Part shown: positions 7,406 to 15,403 of the stretch, piece after piece
Position numbering within the stretch: the stretch's first letter is position 1
How the letters are laid out: every line of letters starts with the position of its first letter
Assembly: GCA_964345695.1 (NCBI GenBank)
Contig: CAYFSC010000015.1
Span: forward strand, 1-29,365
Source of the DNA: CAYFSC01 sp964345695
GTDB lineage: Bacteria > Bacteroidota > Rhodothermia > Rhodothermales > Salinibacteraceae
Reading direction: 5' to 3'
Length of the DNA stretch: 29,365 bases
The notes under the pieces: generated by a model
What the model was told of the DNA's origin: nothing
Databases searched by the model: none
Seen by the model: only the letters and a program-made list of their open reading frames with translations
Translations under genes and position numbers: made by a program

Positions 7406-8425
7406 CTACAGGCCCTGCTGAAAAAGTTCGTCGATGTCTTCCTGCGAAGCGACTTCGCCCGCGCCGCCGTCTGCCGCGTCGCCGGTGGAGGTGCCGGGGC
7501 TCGAAGACGCGTCCGCGGAAGCGTCTGCCTCCGAAGTGCCGTCGGAGGACGCCTCCGAGGTGTCGAACATCGCGTCGATGTCCTGCTGGGAGGCGGGGCC
7601 GCCTCCTGCCGCCGATTCCGCGTCTGCGGAGCGAGGGGCCGGGGAGGCTGACGCCGATCCGTCGGATCCGTCGCCCATCGAGGCCACCAGGTCGTCGGCC
7701 ATGTCCTGGCGCTCGGACGAGTGGTCGTAGCGGGCGTTCGAATCAAACGCGGCCGTCCGCGGCGGCTTGTCCGACGGAATGTCCGACTCCGAGACATCGC
7801 CCGAACCGAGACGCTCCAGCAACGCATTCATGCGCGAGCGCACCGACTCGATGAGGTGGTTGACGCTGGCAATCTGCTGGGCCGTAATGTCCTGCACCTG
7901 CAGCGACATGGTGATGCGATTCATACGCGAGCGAATGGGAGAGAGCGCCTCGCGCGCGGCCTCCAATTTGTCTTGGGCATCCCGCCGAAGCGCGTTCTTC
8001 TCATGGCCGATGCGCTCGGCGGCGGCCAGCAGCTCCGAGTGCTCGTCGCCCAGCTCGTTCTGGAGCAGCGCGAGCAGGCGCTCGTCAGCGTCGGCCAGGT
8101 CGTCGAAGGAGCCTTCGGAGGCCGCGAGGGCCTCTTCCAGCGTCTGGGTCGTGGACAGCACCTCGTCGATGAGGTCGAGAATTTCGCCGGTGGCCAGCTC
8201 CGTCGCCTCCGACACGCTTTCGAGCCGCGAGGTGGCGCGGGTCATGTGCCCGGTCCGCTCCTGGATGGTGGCATCGACCTCCTCGAGCAAGACGGTGATG
8301 TCCTGCACAAACCCGATGATTTCCTGCAGGAACGGAAACGAGCGGCGGCCGAGAACGAAGATGGCACGCAGTTCATCCAGCTTGTCGAGAAAGTGCTGGG
8401 CGTGCGAGTGCGTAGAGGTCGACAT
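7406..8425 (-). CDS. cheZ: CheZ-like CheY-P phosphatase with extended C-terminal docking tail
   Basis: The 339-residue protein has a long helical region (about 10-205) and an acidic, Ser/Gly/Ala-rich tail (about 206-339). The helical part carries MSLQVQDITAQQIASVNHLI. Its D179-x3-Q183 pattern matches the catalytic D143/Q147 pattern (DLTGQ) of E. coli CheZ, where Gln orients the water that dephosphorylates CheY-P. The tail holds QDMADDLVASMG (240-251), similar to the CheY-binding C-terminus of E. coli CheZ. It also holds two FliM/FliN-like peptides, SQQDIDAMF (279-287) and SQEDIDELF (327-335, almost at the C-terminus). E. coli CheZ is only about 214 residues with a single docking peptide. It sits between cheY and cheA. 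The gene identity rests on motif and position; the multiple docking is inferred. Confidence 0.85.
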   Translation of the reverse strand: MSTSTHSHAQHFLDKLDELRAIFVLGRRSFPFLQEIIGFVQDITVLLEEVDATIQERTGHMTRATSRLESVSEATELATGEILDLIDEVLSTTQTLEEALAASEGSFDDLADADERLLALLQNELGDEHSELLAAAERIGHEKNALRRDAQDKLEAAREALSPIRSRMNRITMSLQVQDITAQQIASVNHLIESVRSRMNALLERLGSGDVSESDIPSDKPPRTAAFDSNARYDHSSERQDMADDLVASMGDGSDGSASASPAPRSADAESAAGGGPASQQDIDAMFDTSEASSDGTSEADASADASSSPGTSTGDAADGGAGEVASQEDIDELFQQGL

Positions 8426-8483
8426 GGCAAAGGCGGCTGAGAAAAGGAAGCGGGCGAGCGCGGGGAGAGATCAGAAGGGGCTA

Positions 8484-8852
8484 TCAGGTGGTCTTCATCA
8501 CGAGGTCGATCTTCTCGCGCAGCACGTCGGGCGTAAAAGGCTTGACAATGTAATTATTGACCTTCGCCTGCATGGCCGTCACGACGTCTTCCTTCATGCC
8601 ACGCGTGGTGATCATGAGGATCGGAAGATGCGCATGCTGCGCGTGGTTGCGGATGCTCTTCGTCAGATCCAGCCCGTTCATGTTGGGCATATTCCAATCG
8701 GTAATGACGAAGTCGGGCGACGAGGCCTCCAGCGTTTCGATGGCGTCCTCGCCGTCCTCGGCTTCTTCGATGTCCTCGTAGCCGATTTCGCGGAGCGCAT
8801 TGCAAACGATGCGGCGCATGGTTGGGGAGTCGTCGACAACTAGAAATCTCAT
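8484..8852 (-). CDS. cheY: Chemotaxis response regulator CheY
   Basis: This is a single-domain receiver of 122 residues that carries the signal from CheA to the flagellar switch. D7-D8 form the acidic pocket (FLVVDDSPTMRR), D52 is the phosphoacceptor (VITDWNMPNMNG), T82/T83 lie in LMITTRG, and K104 lies in YIVKPFTP. The aromatic at Y101 precedes K104, as in typical CheY. The ATG at 8852 gives the standard MRFLVVDDS start; an upstream ATG at 8984 would add 44 proline/arginine-rich residues overlapping cheR and was rejected. It lies 52 bp after cheR and 58 bp before the CheZ-like gene, within the che operon. Confidence 0.96.
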   Translation of the reverse strand: MRFLVVDDSPTMRRIVCNALREIGYEDIEEAEDGEDAIETLEASSPDFVITDWNMPNMNGLDLTKSIRNHAQHAHLPILMITTRGMKEDVVTAMQAKVNNYIVKPFTPDVLREKIDLVMKTT

Positions 8853-8904
8853 GGGTCTGGCGTGGGTACAGATGAACAGGGACTGCGGGGAATCGGCGAG
8901 CGGA

Positions 8905-9813
8905 TTACAGGGACTGCGACCCGAGCGCAGAGCGGGCGGATGAGGAGGCGGCGGGCGCCGGCGGGCGCCGGTAGACGAGGGCACCGGCCACGCGCTCGGG
9001 GACGAACGGGACGCTGGTTCCCCCGAGGGTTTCGGAGCCGCCCACGAACAGATAGCCGCCTGGCCGCAGCGAGCGGTACAACGACTGGAGTACCTCCTGT
9101 TTCTGCGCGTCGTTGAAGTAGATGAGCACGTTGGCGCACAGCACGAGGTCGACGTCCCGCAGGCGCCGCACCGCGCTGTGATCCACCAGGTTCAGTTGCC
9201 GGAATGCGACCGTCTCGCGGACCGACGATTGCAGCACGTACTGGTCGCCCGACCGCTGGAAGTACTTGTGGAGATATGCGGTGGGCATATTGCGGAGAGC
9301 CCGCGCGCGGTAGCGCCCCCGCCGGGCGCGTCCAAGCACCTCCGTGTCGATGTCCGTGGCGACAATCTCGAAGCGGATCTGCGGGAAGCGCGGCTGAATG
9401 CGTTCCTTCACGAGGATGGCCAGCGTGTAGGCTTCCTCGCCGGTCGAGCAGGCCGCACTCCACAGGCGCATCGTGCGGCTGCCACGCTGCCGGCGCAGCC
9501 CGATGAGCGTCGGGAGCACCTCCTGCTCGAGCGCCTCGAACTGCGTCGGGTGCCGAAAGAACGAGGTTTCGTTGATGGTCACGGCATTCACCAGATGCCG
9601 CATCTCTGCAGGATCGCCGCTCTGCAGGGAGCGGACGTACGTTTCGTAGTCCGGCATCTGGCGCGCAACGAGTCGCGGGCGCACCCGGCTTTCGAGCAGG
9701 TACCGCTTGTTGTCGCGGAACCGGATGCCGGCTCGCTCGCGAATGATCGTCCGTAGCTGGTTGAAGGTCCGCTCCGAGAGTGTGGCCTCCATCGCCGCTT
9801 TCCGCTGGTTCAT
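8905..9813 (-). CDS. cheR: Chemotaxis receptor methyltransferase CheR
   Basis: CheR transfers methyl groups from S-adenosylmethionine to glutamates on MCPs. The 302-residue protein shows the N-terminal helical domain (about 10-75), the family motif TINETSFFRHPTQFEALE, and the SAM-binding loop LWSAACSTGEEAYTLA. It also has IVATDIDTEVLGRARRGRY, the LVLCANVLIYFN strand and the RPGGYLFVGGSETL strand of the Rossmann fold. An alternative ATG lies seven codons in (9792). It follows cheW by 34 bp. The MCP in this window has no C-terminal pentapeptide for CheR tethering, so methylation here probably does not need tethering. Confidence 0.97.
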   Translation of the reverse strand: MNQRKAAMEATLSERTFNQLRTIIRERAGIRFRDNKRYLLESRVRPRLVARQMPDYETYVRSLQSGDPAEMRHLVNAVTINETSFFRHPTQFEALEQEVLPTLIGLRRQRGSRTMRLWSAACSTGEEAYTLAILVKERIQPRFPQIRFEIVATDIDTEVLGRARRGRYRARALRNMPTAYLHKYFQRSGDQYVLQSSVRETVAFRQLNLVDHSAVRRLRDVDLVLCANVLIYFNDAQKQEVLQSLYRSLRPGGYLFVGGSETLGGTSVPFVPERVAGALVYRRPPAPAASSSARSALGSQSL

Positions 9814-9847
9814 GGGGGTTGGGGGTCAGAAAAGGGGGCGAAGCGGC

Positions 9848-10387
9848 CTACGCCGGAACGGTTTCGGGGTCGGCAGACGGCGACGCCGCGGTCTCCTCCT
9901 CGGACGCCGTTTCCTCCATTCCGCCCAGCGCATCGACCTCGTCGCTGGACAGCATGCTCTCGAGATCCAGCAGGATGAGAAGCCGGTCGTCGAGTTTGGC
10001 AACGCTGCGCAGGTAGTGCGCGTCGATCCCGACGGCCAGGTCGGGGGCCGGCTCGATGGTGCTCTCTTCCACGCGCAGAACCTCGCGCACGGCGTCGGTG
10101 ACGAACCCGACCACCTGGTTCTCGATCTCGACCACGATGATGCGAGTGTCGTCGTTCTGCGCGCGCTCCGGAAAGCCGAAGCGAGTCCGCAGGTCGATGA
10201 CCGGCAGAATGCGACCGCGCAGGTTGACGACCCCCTCGACGAAGGGCGGCGCATGCGGCACGCGAGTGATGTCGATGGGGCGGATGATCTCCTGCACCGT
10301 GAGAATGTTGACGCCAAACTCCTCGCCCGCAACGACGAAGCTCACAAACTGGCGCAGGTCTTTGCTCTGGGTTTGACGGTCGGTCAT
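9848..10387 (-). CDS. cheW: Chemotaxis coupling protein CheW
   Basis: CheW links MCPs to CheA in the receptor array. From the ATG at 10387 the protein has 179 residues with the usual two SH3-like subdomains: LRQFVSFVVAGEEFGVNIL, VQEIIRPIDITRVPHAPPFV, then EGVVNLRGRILPVIDLRTRF, DTRIIVVEIENQVVGFVTD and a final LLILLDLESMLS. The last about 30 residues are an acidic Ala/Ser/Glu tail not needed for the fold. A start at 10435 would add 16 residues; 10387 was preferred because MTDRQTQ gives a normal CheW N-terminus and leaves room for the leader after the promoter. It is the first gene of the che operon, behind a FliA-type promoter and downstream of the flgE terminator. Confidence 0.96.
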   Translation of the reverse strand: MTDRQTQSKDLRQFVSFVVAGEEFGVNILTVQEIIRPIDITRVPHAPPFVEGVVNLRGRILPVIDLRTRFGFPERAQNDDTRIIVVEIENQVVGFVTDAVREVLRVEESTIEPAPDLAVGIDAHYLRSVAKLDDRLLILLDLESMLSSDEVDALGGMEETASEEETAASPSADPETVPA

Positions 10388-10426
10388 GGAAACGGGTCGC
10401 AGAATGAGTGGGGAAGAGCATCGAAT

Positions 10427-10440
10427 CCGGCACAAGCCGG
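10427..10440 (-). promoter_or_regulatory. Hairpin at the 5' end of the che transcript
   Basis: CCGGC and GCCGG pair around a 4-nt loop. If transcription starts about 7 bases past the -10 box, near 10444, this hairpin forms almost at the transcript's first base and could protect the leader. Only the inverted repeat is seen; the role is inferred. Confidence 0.3.
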
Positions 10441-10450
10441 TCGGTTGTAG

Positions 10451-10477
10451 TTATCGGCAAAGCCCTCCTTTTCTTAA
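10451..10477 (-). promoter_or_regulatory. Sigma-28 (FliA)-type promoter of the che operon
   Basis: On the minus strand TTAAGAAA (10477-10470) is followed by an 11-base spacer and GCCGATAA (10458-10451). The -10 element matches the known FliA consensus in all eight positions, the spacing is exact, and the -35 matches about half. The predicted start is near 10444, about 57 bases before the cheW ATG. It lies just after the flgE terminator, so it marks an operon boundary. Confidence 0.8.
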
Positions 10478-10522
10478 CCCGTGGGCGCGGGTCCAGATGG
10501 CCGCGCACGCCCCCCCATAGCA

Positions 10523-10554
10523 AAAGGCCCCGCCCGTTTGAGAGCGGGGCCTTT
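10523..10554 (-). terminator. Intrinsic terminator of the hook gene cluster
   Basis: AAAGGCCCCGC (10523-10533) and GCGGGGCCTTT (10544-10554) form a perfect 11-bp stem with a 10-nt loop. Read on the minus strand, the stem ends in TTTTG. It lies 57 bp after the flgE stop and before the che promoter. Confidence 0.85.
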
Positions 10555-10610
10555 CGGCCGAGCGTCTACGTATGAATGGGTTCCCGCTGCGACGCGGGAA
10601 GAGGTCCGGA

Positions 10611-11852
10611 TTATCGCTTCAGCTGGACGGTTTCCTGCAGCACCTCGTCGGAGGTCGTCACCACCCGTGCCGCGGCCTGGTAGCCCCGCTGCGCCACGAT
10701 CATCTCGCTAAACTCGGTGGCGAGGTCCACGTTGCTGGCTTCGAGGGTGCCCGCGACGACCGCCGTACGCAGGTCGCGTCCGGCCCGTCCGAGCTGCAGG
10801 TCGCCCGAGGCGCCGGTGGTCGTGTAGAAGTTCTCGCCCTGCTGCTCGAGCCCGTTGGGGTTGTTCACGTTGCCGACGGCCAGCTGAAAGAGCTCTTTCT
10901 GCTCGCCGTTGGTGAAGTTGAGCTCCAGAACGCCCTCGGGATTGATGCTGTATCCCGAGAGCTCCCCCGCCGAGTTCCCGTTCTGGCTTTCGAACTTCGA
11001 CGTGGTCGAGCCGGCAAACTGGGTGATCCCCGTCAAGTCGAGGTCCAAGTTGGGACCGCCATCAACAGCCCCGGGGTCCCACGCGATGCTGGGGTTGGGG
11101 TCTCCACCATCTATAGCGCCCGACGGGTCGAACTCAAGGGTGCCCACTGCCGCCCCTGTGAAGGGGGAGTTGGCCGGGTCGGCCGCGTCAACCGTATACT
11201 CCCATTCATTGTCGGCCGTTTTTTCGAAGTCGATCACGACGTCATGGGCCTGTCCCTGCTCGTCGTACACCACGCTGGAGACGGAGCTGGTCGTATTCAA
11301 TGCAGCGTCGGCCGAGAGATTGCCGCCGACCGTGGCCTCGCTGGTGAATTTCGCGGGCGACTGCGCGTTCGGGTCGAACTGCACGTTCTTGAGCTCGCCC
11401 GTCTGGACCTGTCCGTCTTGGAACTCCCAGCCCTGCACGTTCAGGCCGTTGGCGGTCACGAACTCGCCGTTCTGGTTAAACGTAAAGTTGCCGGCGCGCG
11501 TCAGCATGCGCTGATCGCTGCTGGCGCCTTCCTTCGGGCTGGCGACGAAGAAGCCGTCGCCGTTGAGGGCCAGGTCGGTTTGAATGCCGGTGTTCTCCAG
11601 GGATCCCTGTTCCCAGTTCTGGTCGATGGACCCAACAGAGACGCCCAGGCCGACGTGCGACGGGTTGATGCCGGATCCGCCGGCCGTCCGGCCGACGCCG
11701 AGCAGCTTCTGGCCGAGCACCTCACTGAAGGCGGCCCGCCCGCGCTTGAAGGCGACGGTGTTGGCGTTCGAAATATTGTTGCCGACCACGTCGAGACGGG
11801 TCTGGTTGCTTTTGAGACCGGTAACGCCGGTGCGAAGAGAGCGAAAGCTCAT
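10611..11852 (-). CDS. flgE: Flagellar hook protein FlgE
   Basis: FlgE polymerises into the hook joining the basal body to the filament. The 413-residue protein begins with the typical rod/hook N-terminus MSFRSLRTGVTGLKSNQTRL followed by VVGNNISNANTVAFKRGRA. The central part has the hook signatures GFFVASP and LTRAGNFTFNQNGEFVTANG. The C-terminus has GTLEASNVDLATEFSEMIVAQRGYQAAARVVTTSDEVLQ, the coiled-coil-forming helix of the axial family. The middle domain (about 170-290) is variable and acidic. It lies 138 bp after the small flagellar-operon gene and ends before a strong terminator, so it is the last gene of this cluster. Hook length should be set by the FliK encoded upstream. Confidence 0.97.
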   Translation of the reverse strand: MSFRSLRTGVTGLKSNQTRLDVVGNNISNANTVAFKRGRAAFSEVLGQKLLGVGRTAGGSGINPSHVGLGVSVGSIDQNWEQGSLENTGIQTDLALNGDGFFVASPKEGASSDQRMLTRAGNFTFNQNGEFVTANGLNVQGWEFQDGQVQTGELKNVQFDPNAQSPAKFTSEATVGGNLSADAALNTTSSVSSVVYDEQGQAHDVVIDFEKTADNEWEYTVDAADPANSPFTGAAVGTLEFDPSGAIDGGDPNPSIAWDPGAVDGGPNLDLDLTGITQFAGSTTSKFESQNGNSAGELSGYSINPEGVLELNFTNGEQKELFQLAVGNVNNPNGLEQQGENFYTTTGASGDLQLGRAGRDLRTAVVAGTLEASNVDLATEFSEMIVAQRGYQAAARVVTTSDEVLQETVQLKR

Positions 11853-11990
11853 GGTTCATTTGTGGTTCTGATGATCGGGAAACGAAGACGCGCAGCTTCG
11901 GTCGGTCCGCTGCGCACCGGCATCCCGTGCCCTTGCCCGATCGGGGCGTCGAGGCGTGGGGCCTGCCGGAAAGGGGGTGGAAAAAGGGCG

Positions 11991-12395
11991 CTATAACTTC
12001 ATCGCGCTGTCGATCTGGGTGAAGACGCGCTGCTGCATTTCGGAATGATCGAGGGCCGTCACGACGGTGCGGTTCGGAACGTTGACGACAAAAGCCGCGT
12101 CGTCGCGGAGCACGGCCGCGTTCTGGGCCCCCTTCGCGTCGAGCTGCTGCACGGCGTCGGAGAGGGCGCGCTGCTCGGTCGGGGTGAGCGAGATGTTGCG
12201 CTGCTGCACCCGCTTTTCAGCGTGGGCCGACAGCTGGACGTCGCCCGACGGCTTCCGGGCCGACTCCAGATGGTCGGCAAACGGGGCGCCGTCTGTACTC
12301 GGCGGCGAACGGTCGGACGGGGGGGACTGCGGCGACGGCTGCTGCACCCGCTCGGGCGGGACGCGAGCGCGCCGCTGTTGGATGGTCATGGCCAT
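11991..12395 (-). CDS. Small flagellar-operon protein (TIGR02530-like)
   Basis: The 134-residue protein has a disordered, Pro/Ser-rich N-terminal half and a compact C-terminal half: VQLSAHAEKRVQQRNISLTP, then a helix with DAVQQLDAKGAQNAAVLRDD, and AFVVNVPNRTVVTALDHSEM leading to VFTQIDSAMKL. This matches my memory of the 'flagellar operon protein' family found between flgD and flgE in many bacteria. Its function is not established; a link to hook assembly is inferred from its constant position. A second in-frame ATG (12389) is equally possible. It follows flgD by 38 bp. Confidence 0.85.
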   Translation of the reverse strand: MAMTIQQRRARVPPERVQQPSPQSPPSDRSPPSTDGAPFADHLESARKPSGDVQLSAHAEKRVQQRNISLTPTEQRALSDAVQQLDAKGAQNAAVLRDDAAFVVNVPNRTVVTALDHSEMQQRVFTQIDSAMKL

Positions 12396-12433
12396 GTCAG
12401 AAAGGCATTTTGGAGGGGAGGGGGCGGTGGGGG

Positions 12434-13156
12434 CTACTCGGCAGCGACGCTACGGACGTTGCCCATGGAGATCTTGGTGCCGTTGACCCACAGCAGGGTG
12501 CCGTCCTGGCCGAAGGTGACGCGATCGACGGTGCCGCGCTGGAAGGTGCTCGCGTCCACCGGGTTGCCGTCTGCGTCGGCCGCCTGCACGTCGAACGTGT
12601 AGGTGCCCTGGGGCAGCGGATCGCCGTCGTTGTTGGTCCCGGACCACTCGATCTCCTGCGGGCCTGCCGAGAGGTCGTCCAGCGTACGGGTGCGAACAGG
12701 CGTGCCGGCCGCACTCCGGATGGTGATCTTGACCTCGGAGGCTGGACCGCTCAGGTCGAAGGAAAGGGTTTTGTCGCCCTCGCCCGTCCACGTCACCTGG
12801 TTGCCCTGCGCCTCGATGGTGCGCCCGATGAGGTCGGTCGCGACGCCGCTGTTGATGCTTTGGGAAAGCGCATCGTTGGCGCCCTGCTGGGCCTGGATCT
12901 GGTCGCTGATGTTCGTCAGCTGCTCGACGGAGGTAAACTGGGCCAGCTGCGCGGCGAACTCCCGGCCCTCCATCGGGTTGGTCGGATCCTGGTTGCTGAG
13001 CTGCGCCACAAGCAGTTGCAAGAAGTCGTTCTTGCCGAGCTCCTGCGAGGCGGCCTCCGCCGCACTGTCGGGCGCCGATCCGGAGGCGCCGGCCGAGGCC
13101 GATGCACCGGTCGCGCCGCTGGAGGCGGAAGGATCATTCGTGGGCGGTGTGAGCAT
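12434..13156 (-). CDS. flgD: Flagellar hook-capping scaffold protein FlgD
   Basis: FlgD caps the growing hook and guides FlgE assembly. The 240-residue protein has an Ala/Ser/Gly-rich disordered N-terminus (1-38), the conserved FlgD core KNDFLQLLVAQLSNQDPTNP followed by MEGREFAAQLAQFTSVEQL, and then the FlgD Ig-like/tudor region (about 105-240). In the latter, EVKITIRSAAGTPVRTRTL, LSAGPQEIEWSGTNNDGDPL and PQGTYTFDVQAADADGNPV are typical. The end, LLWVNGTKISMGNVRSV, also fits the family. It lies 45 bp after fliK, the order seen in many flagellar operons. Confidence 0.96.
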   Translation of the reverse strand: MLTPPTNDPSASSGATGASASAGASGSAPDSAAEAASQELGKNDFLQLLVAQLSNQDPTNPMEGREFAAQLAQFTSVEQLTNISDQIQAQQGANDALSQSINSGVATDLIGRTIEAQGNQVTWTGEGDKTLSFDLSGPASEVKITIRSAAGTPVRTRTLDDLSAGPQEIEWSGTNNDGDPLPQGTYTFDVQAADADGNPVDASTFQRGTVDRVTFGQDGTLLWVNGTKISMGNVRSVAAE

Positions 13157-13201
13157 GGGACTGGGGAGATAGGAAAAGCGTGATTGTGCCAGGTCGGGCG
13201 G

Positions 13202-14748
13202 TCAGCCCACCCATTCGCGTCGCGCGCCGGTGCGGGACGTGTGCTGGGAGGATTCGTCGGTCGTCGCGGTCTCGGACGGAGCCGAGCGCGCTGCTCCGGG
13301 CTCCCGTCCCGACGTCTCGCTCCGCGGGTCGCCCGAATCGCCCGCGTCGCCGTCGGAGAAGGAAAGATCCACGTCGGTCTCGTACTGTGCTTGCAGGGCC
13401 TCCTGAATCTGTCGGGCATTGGCCGTGGCCTGCGCCTGCATGCGCGGCTCGCTGAAGCCCACCGACACGGCCACCTTGTCCTGATCGCGTCGCGCCTTGA
13501 TGGTCACCGTGCCGTCGCCCTCGTCCAGATTCATCTCGACGGCCTTCCATCCGCCGGAAAGGGCCGACACGCGCAGCGGTCCCTGCGTGGCCGCCTTGAT
13601 CCAGGCCATCGGAAACGACCGCTGCGTGGGTGCCGTCGACCCCGCTCCGCGGGCATCCTTGGTGGAGGCGGCCGACTGCTGTGCCTTGGCCAGGGCCGAC
13701 GACCAGGTGTCCTCTGTGTCCTCCAGCGACAGCTCGCCATTGAGAGCGAGGTCGGTCGGAGGCGGAGCGAGAGAGGATCCGGAGCGGGCTGGTTTCGAGG
13801 CCTTCGCGGCCGACAGCGACCGGGACCGCGAGGCGCCGGCTTTGCGTTTCGCCTGCTGCTGCGCGCCCTGCCGGCTTCCCTGAAGATGGGCGCTGCGCCC
13901 GTCGCGGAGACGGCCGGTGCGCTGGCGGGCTCGGGATTCTGATGGATCACTCTGCGTGCGCGAGCGAAGCGAGCCGTCTGCATGCCGGCGCTCATCGGAC
14001 GCGGGGTCTCCAGTGTCTGCTGATTGTGGATTCATCCGTCGGCGACTTCCTTGATCTCCTTCGGACGCGCGCTGCGGTCGTGCGCCGGTCCGGGGCGTGC
14101 CGTCGCGGGCCGAGCGGCCAGCCTCCGACGTGCGCAGGACGGAGCCGGAATGCGAACCGGAACGTTCGGAAGCCTGCGACGGGTCGCCTTTGGCCGACGG
14201 GCGGCGGACCCGGAAGGCCGAATCGTCGTCCTCGATCTTGCCCTCGGAAGCCGATGCGGCGTCGAGGGAGGCCGATGCGGTGTCGGAGAGAGGGGTGCGC
14301 GCGGAGCCGGAGGACGCGGGTGTGGAAGAGCCTCCGGAATTGNNNNNNNNNNNNNNNNNNNNNNNNNNNNNNNNNNNNNNNNNNNNNNNNNNNNNNNNNN
14401 NNNNNNNNNNNNNNNNNNNNNNNNNNNNNNNNNNNNNNNNNNGGCGTCCGACGTCCAGGCCGGGTTGGAGGCGAGTGCGGTCTCCTCGGACGCGCGGGGA
14501 TCCGTCGGCAGGAAGGCGCCGCCGAGGACCTCGGCGCGGCCTCCGGACGGCACGCCCGTGGCGGCTCCGTTCTGGAGGAGAAGAGACCCTTCGGAAGCAG
14601 CAGGCGTGTGCCCAGAGGCACCCTGGGCCTGCGCTCCGGCAAGAATGGCGGCAAAAGCCTGCAGAGGACCGGAGGCAGCGCCGCCCGGGGCACCGGGCGC
14701 ACGCTCAGGAAACTGTTCGACCGATATGGGAACGAGCAGTGACGGCAT
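13202..14748 (-). CDS. fliK: Flagellar hook-length control protein FliK, interrupted by an assembly gap
   Basis: FliK is exported and measures hook length, then switches export to filament proteins. The N-terminal part starts at the ATG at 14748 and is open for exactly 102 codons to the run of N. After the gap the real frame is a different one: it is open from 14341 down to the TGA at 13202 (379 residues), with no stop. It starts with Ser-rich, acidic sequence and ends in the FliK C-terminal domain (SFPMAWIKAATQGPLRVSAL, then VEMNLDEGDGTVTIKARRDQ and a closing helix RQIQEALQAQYETDVDLSFS). The middle is low in complexity (Ser/Ala/Arg/Asp). The frame change is explained if the true gap length leaves remainder 2 on division by 3, so no genuine frameshift need be assumed. 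It lies between the MotE-like gene (9 bp) and flgD. Confidence 0.85.
14343..14442. other. Assembly gap: 100 N
   Basis: Exactly 100 undefined bases lie inside fliK. A round 100 is a standard placeholder for a gap of unknown size, so downstream coordinates may be shifted. The gap falls in the Ser/Ala-rich, repeat-prone centre of fliK. Confidence 0.98.
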
Positions 14749-14757
14749 GGCAGTCGA

Positions 14758-15390
14758 TTACTCGGAGGGGGGAGTGGAGGATGGCGCAGTCGGTGGCGAT
14801 GATGGCTGCGAAGACGGGCCTTGCACCAGCTGGTTGACGAACTGGGCAGCTCGATTCGGAGACATCGACTGCAGGAGGCGCGTCCGGGACCGGCCCGTGG
14901 CCTCGCGGTACAACTGACGGAGAACACTCATTTCGACCTCCTCCAGCAGGGAAGCCAACTCGCGCTGCTCCATCTTCAAGAGGGCGCTGCTCAACTCTTC
15001 GGCCTTCACGTGCTGATCTTCGGCCGCCGCTAGCTGCTCGCGGAGCGTCTCCCTCTCCTTCTGGAGCGCGTCGGTGTTCTCTTGGGCGGTGCGCAATTGC
15101 TCCTTCAGGGTCTGCAGCGAATCGCGAAGCGTGCGGGTTACCTCGGCTGCCGGGGGGGCAGCCTGGCTGCTATCGGAGCGGGCGATCAGTGAGTCGGCCT
15201 GCGCCGTGCCCGCGGCAGCTGACGCCATGGTGGTGTCGGCCGCAGGCGCGTCGGTGCTGTCGGCCACGTGCTGCGCCACCATGTCGGGGGCTACCATCGG
15301 AAGGGCGAAGTATGCCCCGATGATGGCGACCGCAAACGTTGCAAGCGCGGCACCGGCAAGGAGGGACGCGTATTTAATGGTTCGTTTCAT
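14758..15390 (-). CDS. MotE/YlxF-like flagellar protein (MgtE N-domain-like), membrane anchored
   Basis: The 210-residue protein has one N-terminal transmembrane helix (about 8-31, ASLLAGAALATFAVAIIGAY), a polar Ala/Asp/Ser-rich stretch (about 38-80), and a long coiled coil (about 85-140, RDSLQTLKEQLRTAQENTDA onward). A C-terminal helical module resembling the MgtE N-terminal repeat follows (LYREATGRSRTRLLQSMSPN, RAAQFVNQL), and the protein ends in a Pro/Ser tail. This layout matches the MotE/YlxF group, which lies between fliJ and fliK in many flagellar operons and is thought to assist the motor stator. It starts 13 bp after fliJ and ends 9 bp before fliK, so it is surely co-transcribed. The family name is from layout and position. 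Confidence 0.85.
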   Translation of the reverse strand: MKRTIKYASLLAGAALATFAVAIIGAYFALPMVAPDMVAQHVADSTDAPAADTTMASAAAGTAQADSLIARSDSSQAAPPAAEVTRTLRDSLQTLKEQLRTAQENTDALQKERETLREQLAAAEDQHVKAEELSSALLKMEQRELASLLEEVEMSVLRQLYREATGRSRTRLLQSMSPNRAAQFVNQLVQGPSSQPSSPPTAPSSTPPSE

Positions 15391-15403
15391 CAGAGTCGGG
15401 CCA

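Noticed and set aside
14035..14342. Reading the MotE-side frame straight through the N gap as the end of fliK
   Set aside because: After the gap that frame gives Pro/Arg/His-rich sequence, while another frame is open with Ser/Asp-rich sequence leading into the FliK C-terminal domain. The gap length is arbitrary.
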